Source: Muribaculaceae bacterium (GTDB taxonomy: Bacteria > Bacteroidota > Bacteroidia > Bacteroidales > Muribaculaceae). From it: a DNA stretch of 6,908 nt. The stretch lies in NCBI GenBank assembly GCA_029060585.1, contig JAIDTS010000405.1, forward strand, positions 1-6,908, read 5' to 3'. A model generated the notes under the pieces. The model was not told the DNA's origin. It saw nothing but the letters and a program-made list of their open reading frames with translations, and made no database searches. A program made the translations under genes and the position numbers. Shown here piece after piece: positions 1 through 6,112 of the stretch; positions within the stretch are counted from its first letter, which is position 1; each line of letters starts with the position of its first letter.

Positions 1-146
1 CCTATTGTGTCTTTTGATATTTTAACACTTGAGACGGCAGATGGTTCATTAGTGGGTTAGAGCTGGCGGTCTCCCCTCCGGGGTGTCATTTTGATTGGAA
101 TGGTTGGGTAGGATGAGTGATATGTAGTAAAAATTATAGAAAAATG
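1..146. other. Upstream region with no convincing gene
   Basis: No complete gene is visible here. Frame 1 of the + strand is open from the window edge to a TAG at 58-60, which would give a 19-residue tail (PIVSFDILTLETADGSLVG). That could be the end of a gene lying outside the window, but 19 open codons easily arise by chance and I do not recognise the peptide. Positions 69-87 can fold into a small hairpin: CCCC (73-76) pairs with GGGG (80-83), extended by pairs interrupted by two T-T mismatches, and ATTTTG follows. This could be a weak terminator for such an upstream gene. The rest is moderately AT-rich leader without further structure that I can support. Confidence 0.3.
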
Positions 147-177
147 TTGCGGTAATAATTTTTTTTTGTTAACTTTG
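147..177 (+). promoter_or_regulatory. Bacteroidota-type primary sigma promoter of ansA
   Basis: The -33 element TTG is at 147-149 and the -7 element TAACTTTG at 170-177, a perfect match to the Bacteroidota consensus TAnnTTTG. They are separated by 20 nt, within the usual range for this phylum. The transcription start should fall a few bases downstream, around 182-185, giving a leader of only about 15 nt before the ATG at 199. The spacer contains an uninterrupted run of nine T (159-167). The promoter position also argues against the in-frame TTG at 166 being the start codon, because it would lie upstream of the transcript. Confidence 0.8.
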
Positions 178-198
178 TGCTTTGAAAAGAAATACCGT

Positions 199-1239
199 AT
201 GTCTGTGAAAAAACCGAAAATACTGCTTATATATACCGGAGGAACTATCGGAATGATAGAAAATCCCGATACGAAAGCATTGGAGCCTTTCGATTTCGAT
301 CATCTTCTTGACAATGTCCCAAAGATCAAGATGCTCGATTTCGAAATAGACAATTTTCAGTTTGACGTGCCGATAGATTCCGCCGATATGAATCCATCGC
401 ATTGGGGACAGATGGCAAAAGTGATTGAAGACAACTACAGCAAGTATGACGGTTTTGTGATCCTTCACGGTACGGACACGATGGCATATACGGCATCCGC
501 ACTGAGTTTCATGCTCAATAACCTTACCAAGCCAGTCATCATCACGGGGTCTCAGCTTCCGATAGGCGAGGTGAGAACCGATGGCGAGGAGAATCTGATC
601 ACTGCGCTACAGGTGGCAGCGGCAAAGGACTGTACGGATGGAGGGCCTATGGTGAGGGAGGTGGCGATACTGTTTCAAGACCTGTTGCTTAGAGGAAACC
701 GGAGTACGAAATTCTCCGCAGATAATTTCGATGCGTTCCAATCGAGCAATTATCCAGAACTGGCCCATATCGGGCTTGACATAACCTATAATAAGGATGC
801 GCTTCTGCGTCCTACGCAGGGAAAGGAGTTTAAGGTTGAATACTTCATGGACACCAATGTAGCGTATCTCGACATTTTTCCCGGTATTCAGGAAAACGTA
901 GTCAGGGCTACCTTCAATATTCCCGGGCTTAAGGGCGTCGTCATCAAGACATTCGGAGTGGGCAACGGCCCGAGCTGTCCGTGGCTCTTCGAGTGCATCC
1001 GGGATGCCGTCTCAAAGGGGCTGTTGATCGTCAACATATCCCAATGTTCCAACGGTATGGTGTCGCCGATGAAATATTCGGCGGGAGTAGGGCTTGCAAA
1101 CGCCGGCACCATTTCAGGACATGACCTTACCTCAGAGGCTGCCATCACAAAAATGATGTACCTCTTCGGGATGGGAGCCACAGCGCAGCTCGCAGGGAAA
1201 TATATGGAGAAGAACCTGCATGGGGAACTGACCGAATAA
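199..1239 (+). CDS. ansA: Type I L-asparaginase (cytoplasmic)
   Basis: This 346-residue enzyme hydrolyses L-asparagine to L-aspartate and ammonia. The length fits the type I family (E. coli AnsA is 338 residues). The N-terminal active-site motif TGGTIG is at residues 13-18. The second motif HGTDTM is at 90-95, with the Thr92-Asp93 pair, and Ser61 lies in a SADM motif. RGNRSTK ends at Lys171, matching the catalytic lysine. The sequence begins MSVKKPKILLIYTGG with no signal peptide, which points to a cytoplasmic enzyme. The segment QCSNG with Cys283 aligns with the allosteric Cys273 region of E. coli AnsA, while the residue matching its Arg240 appears to be Lys250. The ATG at 199 was chosen over the TTG at 166 because the TTG lies upstream of the promoter -7 box. 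An A-rich stretch GAAAAGAAA precedes the start. The gene is monocistronic and converges on the peptidase gene. Confidence 0.95.
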   Translation: MSVKKPKILLIYTGGTIGMIENPDTKALEPFDFDHLLDNVPKIKMLDFEIDNFQFDVPIDSADMNPSHWGQMAKVIEDNYSKYDGFVILHGTDTMAYTASALSFMLNNLTKPVIITGSQLPIGEVRTDGEENLITALQVAAAKDCTDGGPMVREVAILFQDLLLRGNRSTKFSADNFDAFQSSNYPELAHIGLDITYNKDALLRPTQGKEFKVEYFMDTNVAYLDIFPGIQENVVRATFNIPGLKGVVIKTFGVGNGPSCPWLFECIRDAVSKGLLIVNISQCSNGMVSPMKYSAGVGLANAGTISGHDLTSEAAITKMMYLFGMGATAQLAGKYMEKNLHGELTE

Positions 1240-1268
1240 TTCATAATGCATAATTCATAATGCATAAT
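1238..1268. repeat. 31-bp intergenic repeat, copy 1 (two 14-bp units)
   Basis: Two perfect tandem copies of TTCATAATGCATAA (1240-1253 and 1254-1267) are flanked by AA and T, making 31 bp identical to positions 5525-5555. The first two bases are part of the ansA stop codon TAA (1237-1239), so the repeat begins inside the stop. A further GCATAATT at 1300-1307 resembles part of a third unit. Read on the minus strand the repeat would encode [10 protein letters not shown], a low-complexity peptide I have seen as an annotation artefact in Bacteroidales. I treat it as a dispersed intergenic repeat of unknown role. Confidence 0.85.
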
Positions 1269-1380
1269 CGGCTACGCTCAAGCTAAAGTAAGTCGCTGGG
1301 CATAATTGGCTTACTATAATATTCACTAACGATATATCATGATAAGACTTCATTTTTCTTGATATATCATGGAAATGAAT
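1269..1380. other. Convergent intergenic spacer with short repeats
   Basis: No gene is supported here. AGTAAG (1287-1292) can pair with CTTACT (1310-1315) in a weak hairpin. The 11-mer GATATATCATG occurs twice, at 1331-1341 and 1361-1371, exactly 30 bp apart, and each copy contains the palindrome GATATATC. The second copy is part of the 10-bp palindrome TGATATATCA (1360-1369). The first copy overlaps another palindrome, TATCATGATA (1335-1344). Such paired palindromes could bind a dimeric protein, but no promoter points away from them, so the role is unknown. Confidence 0.5.
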
Positions 1381-1424
1381 TAAAACAATTAAGGGAACGC
1401 CTGAGCGTTCCCTTAATTGTTTTA
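1381..1424. terminator. Bidirectional intrinsic terminator
   Basis: A perfect inverted repeat with 20-bp arms (1381-1400 and 1405-1424) and a 4-nt loop CTGA. The GC-richer core is AAGGGAACGC pairing with GCGTTCCCTT. The outer AATTGTTTTA provides a T-rich tail on the + strand and the same pattern on the minus strand, so it should end transcripts from both sides. It sits between convergent genes, about 140 bp after ansA and directly at the end of the peptidase gene. The peptidase stop codon (1422-1424) is the first three bases of the hairpin on the minus strand. Confidence 0.88.
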
Positions 1425-4283
1425 GTAGCCGAGTTCCTGACCTTTGCGCGTCATAGGGACACCGTTCTTCATCCATTCAGGCATCGGGTCGCCCTTGAGG
1501 TAATGATCGAAGAACTGCTGCAGTCGAACTGTGATGTCCTTTCGGTTGCGTCGTTCCTTTAGATTGTGAGCCTCGCCATTGTATTGCAGCATCCACACTG
1601 GTTTTTGGAGACGTCTGAGAGCCATGAACATTTCTATTCCCTGATACCAGGGAACTGCTCCGTCGGCATCATTATGCATGATGAGAAGAGGTGTCTCGAC
1701 TCGGTTTGCATGGAATACGGGGGAGTTGGCGATATACAGTTCGGGGGCATCCCAGAGATTTCTACCAATACGGCTCTGGCCGAGCTCGTACTGTCCCTGA
1801 CGCGATGATCCGCTTTCCCAACGTATTCCTCCAAATGCTGATGTCATATTTGAAACAGGGGCACCACTGCCTGCACATGCGAACATATTGGTACGCGTCA
1901 CGAGATATGCGGTCTGGTAACCTCCCCAACTCTGGCCGTCGATGCCGATGCGCTCTCTGTCGATCCAGGGATAACGGTCGCACATAGCCTCTGCTCCGGA
2001 GCATACAAAATTCCACGCACATTCGCCCGGCACACCGGCAGTGTAGTGAATGTCGGGCACAAACACAACATATCCACGGCTTACGTAGAAGGGATAGTTG
2101 ACCCAGCTCCATGAGGGCTCCATATTATAATGTGTATAGAGGTCTTCCGAGCCCGTCTCATAGAATACGCAGAGCATCGGATATTTCTTATTCGGATCAA
2201 GATCTTCCGGGACGTAAAGGACACCGTCGGAAGGGGTTCCATCGTAAGCATGCCAGCTGACAAGGCGGGCTGTGCCCCAGTTGTAATCCTTAGCCTGAGG
2301 ATTGGAGTCGCTGACTTTGACCGCCTTAGCGAAGATTCCTTTTGGAGCTATCCATACATCAGGCATCACCGAGAAGTTCGCTTCAACGAAAGAGAATGAA
2401 GGAGCGTCGAGCGCTTGACGGATCTGGGTATAGCTTAGAGTATCAATGACTACGTTTTCAGGCTTTGCGGGCACGCCGTATTTCATAGAAGCGAGGCCAT
2501 TACGCTTATCCTTATAGTTGAAGAGGGTAAGAGTCATGAGATCGCCATTCTTAAGGAAACGGCGTTCCTGCCCATGAGTGTTCACGTAGCGGATCTTGAG
2601 GTTGTTGTCGCGGCCGTAACCTTTTGTAAGACATACGGGGGAAGTCTTTCCAGTAGGATCGAGACTCCAGATGTCGAATTTATCATAGACGAGCATTCGG
2701 GAGTCGCCCTCAGCCCAGGATGCGAATCCGTAGTCCTGCCTAACGCCGGGATGATCGTCTGCCTCGTCCCAAACAGGATTTGGTACGTTTTCAGTAGTGT
2801 TTACAGTTTTGCCTGAAGCTATCTCGTAGGCATACCAGTCGCCGTCTTTGAACCAGTAGACGAATTTATCATCGGGCGAGAGTTTCGCCGTTCCTTCATA
2901 TACGTAGCCTATGTCGTTTCTTTTGCCGTCATTTATATTTACAACGCTGATCCGCTCGGGTGCGTAGTAGTTCCATTGCTGGCTTACAATATCCTCGCTT
3001 GCATCTCTCAGCAGGGCCCAGTCGCCGTCCCAGCGGTTAGGAGCCACAACGTTGGCGAGTGGGTTGGAGTCTATCAGACGATAGTCGCCGGAAGCGAGGT
3101 CAATGACAACCGGGAAAGTCTGCTCCTTAAGCTCGTCTAAGTTGCTTTTCTCCTGAGGAGGTGTGTAGGGAGCGTCCCAACGCCATATGTCGAGATCCGG
3201 ACGTTCGAAGTTCACGAGAGTGGTATCGTCGGGCGCGACTTCCGGCGCCACCCCCACTACGAGGCGTTTCCCATTGTAGCTGAAAACCGGTTTTGAGTAC
3301 TGGTTGATGTATAAGGAAGAGGGGGCATTTGCGGCCATTTTTTCCTGCCACTCCTTAAGGAGCTTCTCCTGAAGTTCCGGGTCAGTGGAATGGGGGCGCT
3401 GAAGGTTTGGTCCCTTGCGGCCTGAGGTGATTTCAATTTCGAGCTCTTTAGGAGTCGAAGGATCGGACACCAGAGAAGTCAGGAATAGCTGCATTCGGCG
3501 CGTTCCTGTGTCGTTGCTGTCGTTGGTAGCTGTGTAAGCCAGTTTGAGTCCGTCTGTAGAGAATACGGGAGCACCATAATTCTTCTTACCCTCGTCGAGA
3601 ATGAAATCCTTGTCCTCAGGAAGATAGATCACCCTAACCCCCTTGCTGAAGACAGTGTCTTTCGCAACGGGCTTTAAGACGGCTGCCAGGCGGCGTCCAT
3701 CCTCGCTGAAGGTGTAATCACCGATATATGGCAAGACCTTGGATTCGCCTGTAGGAAGATTGCGGACAACAAGGGGCAATCCTGCCTCCTTATCAGAGAG
3801 CTTCATGTCTTTTGAGACTGTCGTGTCGCAGCTGCTGTAGGCTACCCAATCACCACCTTTCTTTCCTATCTTGAAGCCCTTGACGCGAGGAATCTTTGTC
3901 ACTGAACCTGTCTTAAGGTCGACTATGGCAAGCGAGTCCTGCGGCATATCGAAATTTTTCTTCTTGTCAATCTTAGCCTGACGAGTATCCTTGAACAGAG
4001 GCTTAATGTTAGCCACAGCCCAGCGGCTATCGGCCGTGAATGCCACGCCGGCTCCACGCTGGATGCTGATATCCTTTCCTGTCGTTGTATTGCGAAGGAT
4101 AAGGACTCCATCCCCTTCCTGGGGATTAACACTGAAGGCAGCCCATTTGCCGTCGTTGCTCAGGGAATGGTTAGTCACTTTCTTCCAGTCGTCGAAACTG
4201 GAATGGTCGAGCACTTTCTTTGCATCAGCTGAGAAAGCGAGACATAAGGAGAGAGCTGACAGTGCGAAAATATTTCCTTTCAT
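1422..4283 (-). CDS. Secreted S9-family (prolyl oligopeptidase-type) serine peptidase
   Basis: A 953-residue protein with a Sec signal peptide: residues 1-21, hydrophobic core FALSALSLCLAF, cleavage expected after ADA. The cysteine at 14 does not fit a lipobox, so a periplasmic soluble form is likely. Residues from about 25 to 670 have the repeated Trp-, Asp- and Gly-rich pattern of the S9 beta-propeller, which limits access to small peptides. The alpha/beta hydrolase domain runs from about 677 to the end. The triad is Ser785 in GQSWGGYQT, Asp874 in NDADGAVP and His906 in GEAHNL; the 32-residue Asp-His spacing matches DPP IV. The usual HGGP-like oxyanion segment is replaced by FYETGSEDL (Tyr708 may serve the oxyanion hole). 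The protein probably cleaves oligopeptides, but I cannot assign dipeptidyl-, acylaminoacyl- or endopeptidase specificity. It starts 17 nt after ribBA, so co-transcription is likely; no separate promoter is visible. Confidence 0.92.
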   Translation of the reverse strand: MKGNIFALSALSLCLAFSADAKKVLDHSSFDDWKKVTNHSLSNDGKWAAFSVNPQEGDGVLILRNTTTGKDISIQRGAGVAFTADSRWAVANIKPLFKDTRQAKIDKKKNFDMPQDSLAIVDLKTGSVTKIPRVKGFKIGKKGGDWVAYSSCDTTVSKDMKLSDKEAGLPLVVRNLPTGESKVLPYIGDYTFSEDGRRLAAVLKPVAKDTVFSKGVRVIYLPEDKDFILDEGKKNYGAPVFSTDGLKLAYTATNDSNDTGTRRMQLFLTSLVSDPSTPKELEIEITSGRKGPNLQRPHSTDPELQEKLLKEWQEKMAANAPSSLYINQYSKPVFSYNGKRLVVGVAPEVAPDDTTLVNFERPDLDIWRWDAPYTPPQEKSNLDELKEQTFPVVIDLASGDYRLIDSNPLANVVAPNRWDGDWALLRDASEDIVSQQWNYYAPERISVVNINDGKRNDIGYVYEGTAKLSPDDKFVYWFKDGDWYAYEIASGKTVNTTENVPNPVWDEADDHPGVRQDYGFASWAEGDSRMLVYDKFDIWSLDPTGKTSPVCLTKGYGRDNNLKIRYVNTHGQERRFLKNGDLMTLTLFNYKDKRNGLASMKYGVPAKPENVVIDTLSYTQIRQALDAPSFSFVEANFSVMPDVWIAPKGIFAKAVKVSDSNPQAKDYNWGTARLVSWHAYDGTPSDGVLYVPEDLDPNKKYPMLCVFYETGSEDLYTHYNMEPSWSWVNYPFYVSRGYVVFVPDIHYTAGVPGECAWNFVCSGAEAMCDRYPWIDRERIGIDGQSWGGYQTAYLVTRTNMFACAGSGAPVSNMTSAFGGIRWESGSSRQGQYELGQSRIGRNLWDAPELYIANSPVFHANRVETPLLIMHNDADGAVPWYQGIEMFMALRRLQKPVWMLQYNGEAHNLKERRNRKDITVRLQQFFDHYLKGDPMPEWMKNGVPMTRKGQELGY

Positions 4284-4300
4284 TTCAATTAACTGTAAGG

Positions 4301-5515
4301 TCAGCTAAGTTTTAATTCGTGTCCCATGCGCTCCTTCTTGGTGTGCATGTAGAATCGGTTGTATTTATTGGGTTGGACCTCAAGGGGAACGTTTTCCACG
4401 GTCTCTATGCCGAAACCTTCGAGACCGATGCGCTTCATTGGATTGTTGCTCATGAGGCGCATTTTCTTGATTCCGAGAGCGTGAAGGATAGAAGCGCCAA
4501 CGCCATAGTTCCGCTCGTCGGCCTTATGTCCTAAATGGAGGTTGGCATCTACGGTGTCAAGGCCCTCTTCCTGGAGTTTGTATGCCTTTATCTTGTCCAT
4601 GAGTCCAATCCCCCGCCCCTCCTGGTTGAGGTAAACGATCGCGCCGCGACCTTCCTTCTCTATCAGTTCCATCGCCTTATGCAGCTGTTCGCCGCATTCG
4701 CAACGCATCGAGCCGAAGATGTCTCCAGTAGCGCAGCTGCTGTGAACACGTACCAGAACAGGGTTTCCGTCTGCGACATCTCCCTTGATAAGGGCGATAT
4801 GCTCGAGCCCGTTGTCTTTCTGGCGGAATGGCACGAGGCGGAAATGTCCGTAGGCAGTTGGCATATCCACTTCCTCTCCCTGTTCAAGAAGGTTGTCGTT
4901 CTGTAGGCGGTATGAAATAAGGTCGCGGATGCTTATGAGTTTCAGTCCCCATTCGTCGGCCATTTTACGGAGCTGAGGCAATCGAGCCATAGACCCGTCT
5001 TCATTCATTATCTCCATGAGCACTCCGGCTGGTTCGAGTCCTGCAAGTCGCGCGAGATCTACGGCAGCCTCCGTGTGTCCTGCGCGTTCAAGTACTCCAT
5101 GATCTTGCGCATAGAGCGGATTAATATGGCCGGGACGTCCGAAGGTCTCGGGTGTGGATTTTGGGTCGGCGAGAGCGTTGAGGGTTGCAGCGCGGTCATG
5201 TGCGCTTACTCCGGTGGTGCATCCTTCGAGCTTATCAACGGTGACCGTAAAAGGAGTACCGAGCATCGATGTGTTTTCCTCTACCTGATATCCAAGGTCA
5301 AGCTCCTTGCAGCGTTTCTTTGTCAATGGGGCACACAACACACCGCGAGCGTTACGGAGCATGAAATTGACTTGTTCGGGAGTTATCTTTTCAGCGGCGA
5401 TAATAAGATCTCCTTCGTTCTCACGGTCTTCATCGTCGACAACGATTACGAATTGCCCTTTTCTAAATTCTTCTATTGCGTCTTCAATAGTATCCAATTT
5501 GATGTTTTTGTCCAT
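4301..5515 (-). CDS. ribBA: Bifunctional riboflavin enzyme: DHBP synthase / GTP cyclohydrolase II
   Basis: A 404-residue cytoplasmic fusion that supplies both precursors of riboflavin. The N-terminal half (about 1-205) makes 3,4-dihydroxy-2-butanone 4-phosphate from ribulose 5-phosphate: [10 protein letters not shown] at 27-36, [12 protein letters not shown] at 100-111, RPGH at 127-130, GHTEAAVD at 146-153 and EIMNEDG at 168-174. The C-terminal half (about 206-404) opens GTP: Cys261, Cys272 and Cys274 show the 11- and 2-residue zinc-ligand spacing of E. coli RibA, followed by EGRGIGL (299-305), YGVGA (337-341) and SNNP (356-359). Both halves look intact. The common HSEC around the first zinc ligand is HSSC here. 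Upstream in frame there is a TGA inside the repeat and no other start codon, which fixes the ATG at 5515. The 39-nt gap to rsmD leaves no room for an FMN riboswitch. Confidence 0.96.
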   Translation of the reverse strand: MDKNIKLDTIEDAIEEFRKGQFVIVVDDEDRENEGDLIIAAEKITPEQVNFMLRNARGVLCAPLTKKRCKELDLGYQVEENTSMLGTPFTVTVDKLEGCTTGVSAHDRAATLNALADPKSTPETFGRPGHINPLYAQDHGVLERAGHTEAAVDLARLAGLEPAGVLMEIMNEDGSMARLPQLRKMADEWGLKLISIRDLISYRLQNDNLLEQGEEVDMPTAYGHFRLVPFRQKDNGLEHIALIKGDVADGNPVLVRVHSSCATGDIFGSMRCECGEQLHKAMELIEKEGRGAIVYLNQEGRGIGLMDKIKAYKLQEEGLDTVDANLHLGHKADERNYGVGASILHALGIKKMRLMSNNPMKRIGLEGFGIETVENVPLEVQPNKYNRFYMHTKKERMGHELKLS

Positions 5516-5524
5516 AGTTCTTAA

Positions 5525-5555
5525 AATTCATAATGCATAATTCATAATGCATAAT
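5525..5555. repeat. 31-bp intergenic repeat, copy 2
   Basis: Identical over 31 bp to positions 1238-1268 and in the same orientation: two TTCATAATGCATAA units at 5527-5540 and 5541-5554. It fills most of the 39-nt gap between rsmD and ribBA and shares its last base with the rsmD stop codon (5555-5557). On the transcribed minus strand it contains several ATG triplets, one of which opens a five-codon frame (MNYAL) that ends nine bases before the repeat edge and 15 before ribBA. I see no TAnnTTTG promoter element in or next to it. Confidence 0.85.
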
Positions 5556-6112
5556 TATTTGTTGGTTTCTGCTGTCACCGGCTTGCGGAAGATGGAGAAG
5601 TTGACTGATCCGTAGGCTCGGTGCTGCTCGAAGCCCGGGAGAGAAGAGAAATCATGCTTGTCGTTGTGCTCTACAATTACAAGCGTCCCGGGTTTTACGG
5701 CATCCGAATCGAGAATAAGAGATGGAATCTCGTCGAAGCGCGGATGATCGTAGGGAGGGTCGGCGAAGACGATGTCGTATGGCCTCTTGACTGAGGCGAG
5801 AAACTTGAAAACGTCTCCACGGATTACCCGGAGGGCATCGTCGCCAAGTTTCTCCTTGACGCTTCTTATGAAGTTAGCCTGTGTTGCGGCCATCTCCACT
5901 GAAGTCACAGCACGAGCTCCCCTCGAAAGAAACTCGAGGCTGATGGCCCCAGTGCCGGCGAAAAGGTCGAGCACATCCTCTCCTTCAATGTCCTCGATAT
6001 TGTCGATGACATTGAAAATATTTTCCTTTGCAAAGTCGGTCGTAGGGCGTGCCGTGATGTTGTGAGGCACGTCGAAACGCCTTTTGCCGTATTTACCTCG
6101 TATGATACGCAT
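5555..6112 (-). CDS. rsmD: 16S rRNA (guanine966-N2)-methyltransferase
   Basis: A 185-residue SAM-dependent methyltransferase that modifies G966 of 16S rRNA during assembly of the small ribosomal subunit. The start MRIIRGKYGKRRF is typical of the family, followed by the signature ARPTTDFAKENIFN at 21-34. Motif I is DLFAGTG at 49-55, with an acidic residue at the end of the next strand (SVE, 71-73), and the catalytic DPPY is at 118-121. An in-frame ATG at 6175 would add 21 residues lying wholly within the upstream gene and unlike the family, so the ATG at 6112 is preferred; a purine-rich GAAAGAAAAG stands just before it. The gene overlaps the end of the DUF3822 gene by 20 nt, suggesting translational coupling. 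Confidence 0.95.
   Translation of the reverse strand: MRIIRGKYGKRRFDVPHNITARPTTDFAKENIFNVIDNIEDIEGEDVLDLFAGTGAISLEFLSRGARAVTSVEMAATQANFIRSVKEKLGDDALRVIRGDVFKFLASVKRPYDIVFADPPYDHPRFDEIPSLILDSDAVKPGTLVIVEHNDKHDFSSLPGFEQHRAYGSVNFSIFRKPVTAETNK

Noticed and set aside
166..198. In-frame TTG start giving an 11-residue longer asparaginase
   Set aside because: It lies upstream of the -7 box (170-177), so it would not be in the transcript, and the extension does not resemble the family.
888..1476. Minus-strand frames across the ansA end and the intergenic region
   Set aside because: They are antisense to ansA or made of repeat and hairpin sequence ([18 protein letters not shown]), with no domain features.
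1359..1562. Plus-strand frame of 67 codons starting in the intergenic region
   Set aside because: It is translation of the terminator hairpin followed by antisense of the peptidase catalytic domain.
1672..1688. ATTATGCATGAT inside the peptidase gene as a third repeat copy
   Set aside because: Only a short core matches, and it encodes the conserved IMHNDAD segment of the catalytic domain.
4301..5540. Plus-strand frames opposite ribBA
   Set aside because: They are antisense shadows of a clearly recognised, fully conserved gene.
5516..5554. FMN riboswitch ahead of ribBA
   Set aside because: The gap is only 39 nt and consists mainly of the AT-rich repeat, with no room for the conserved aptamer.
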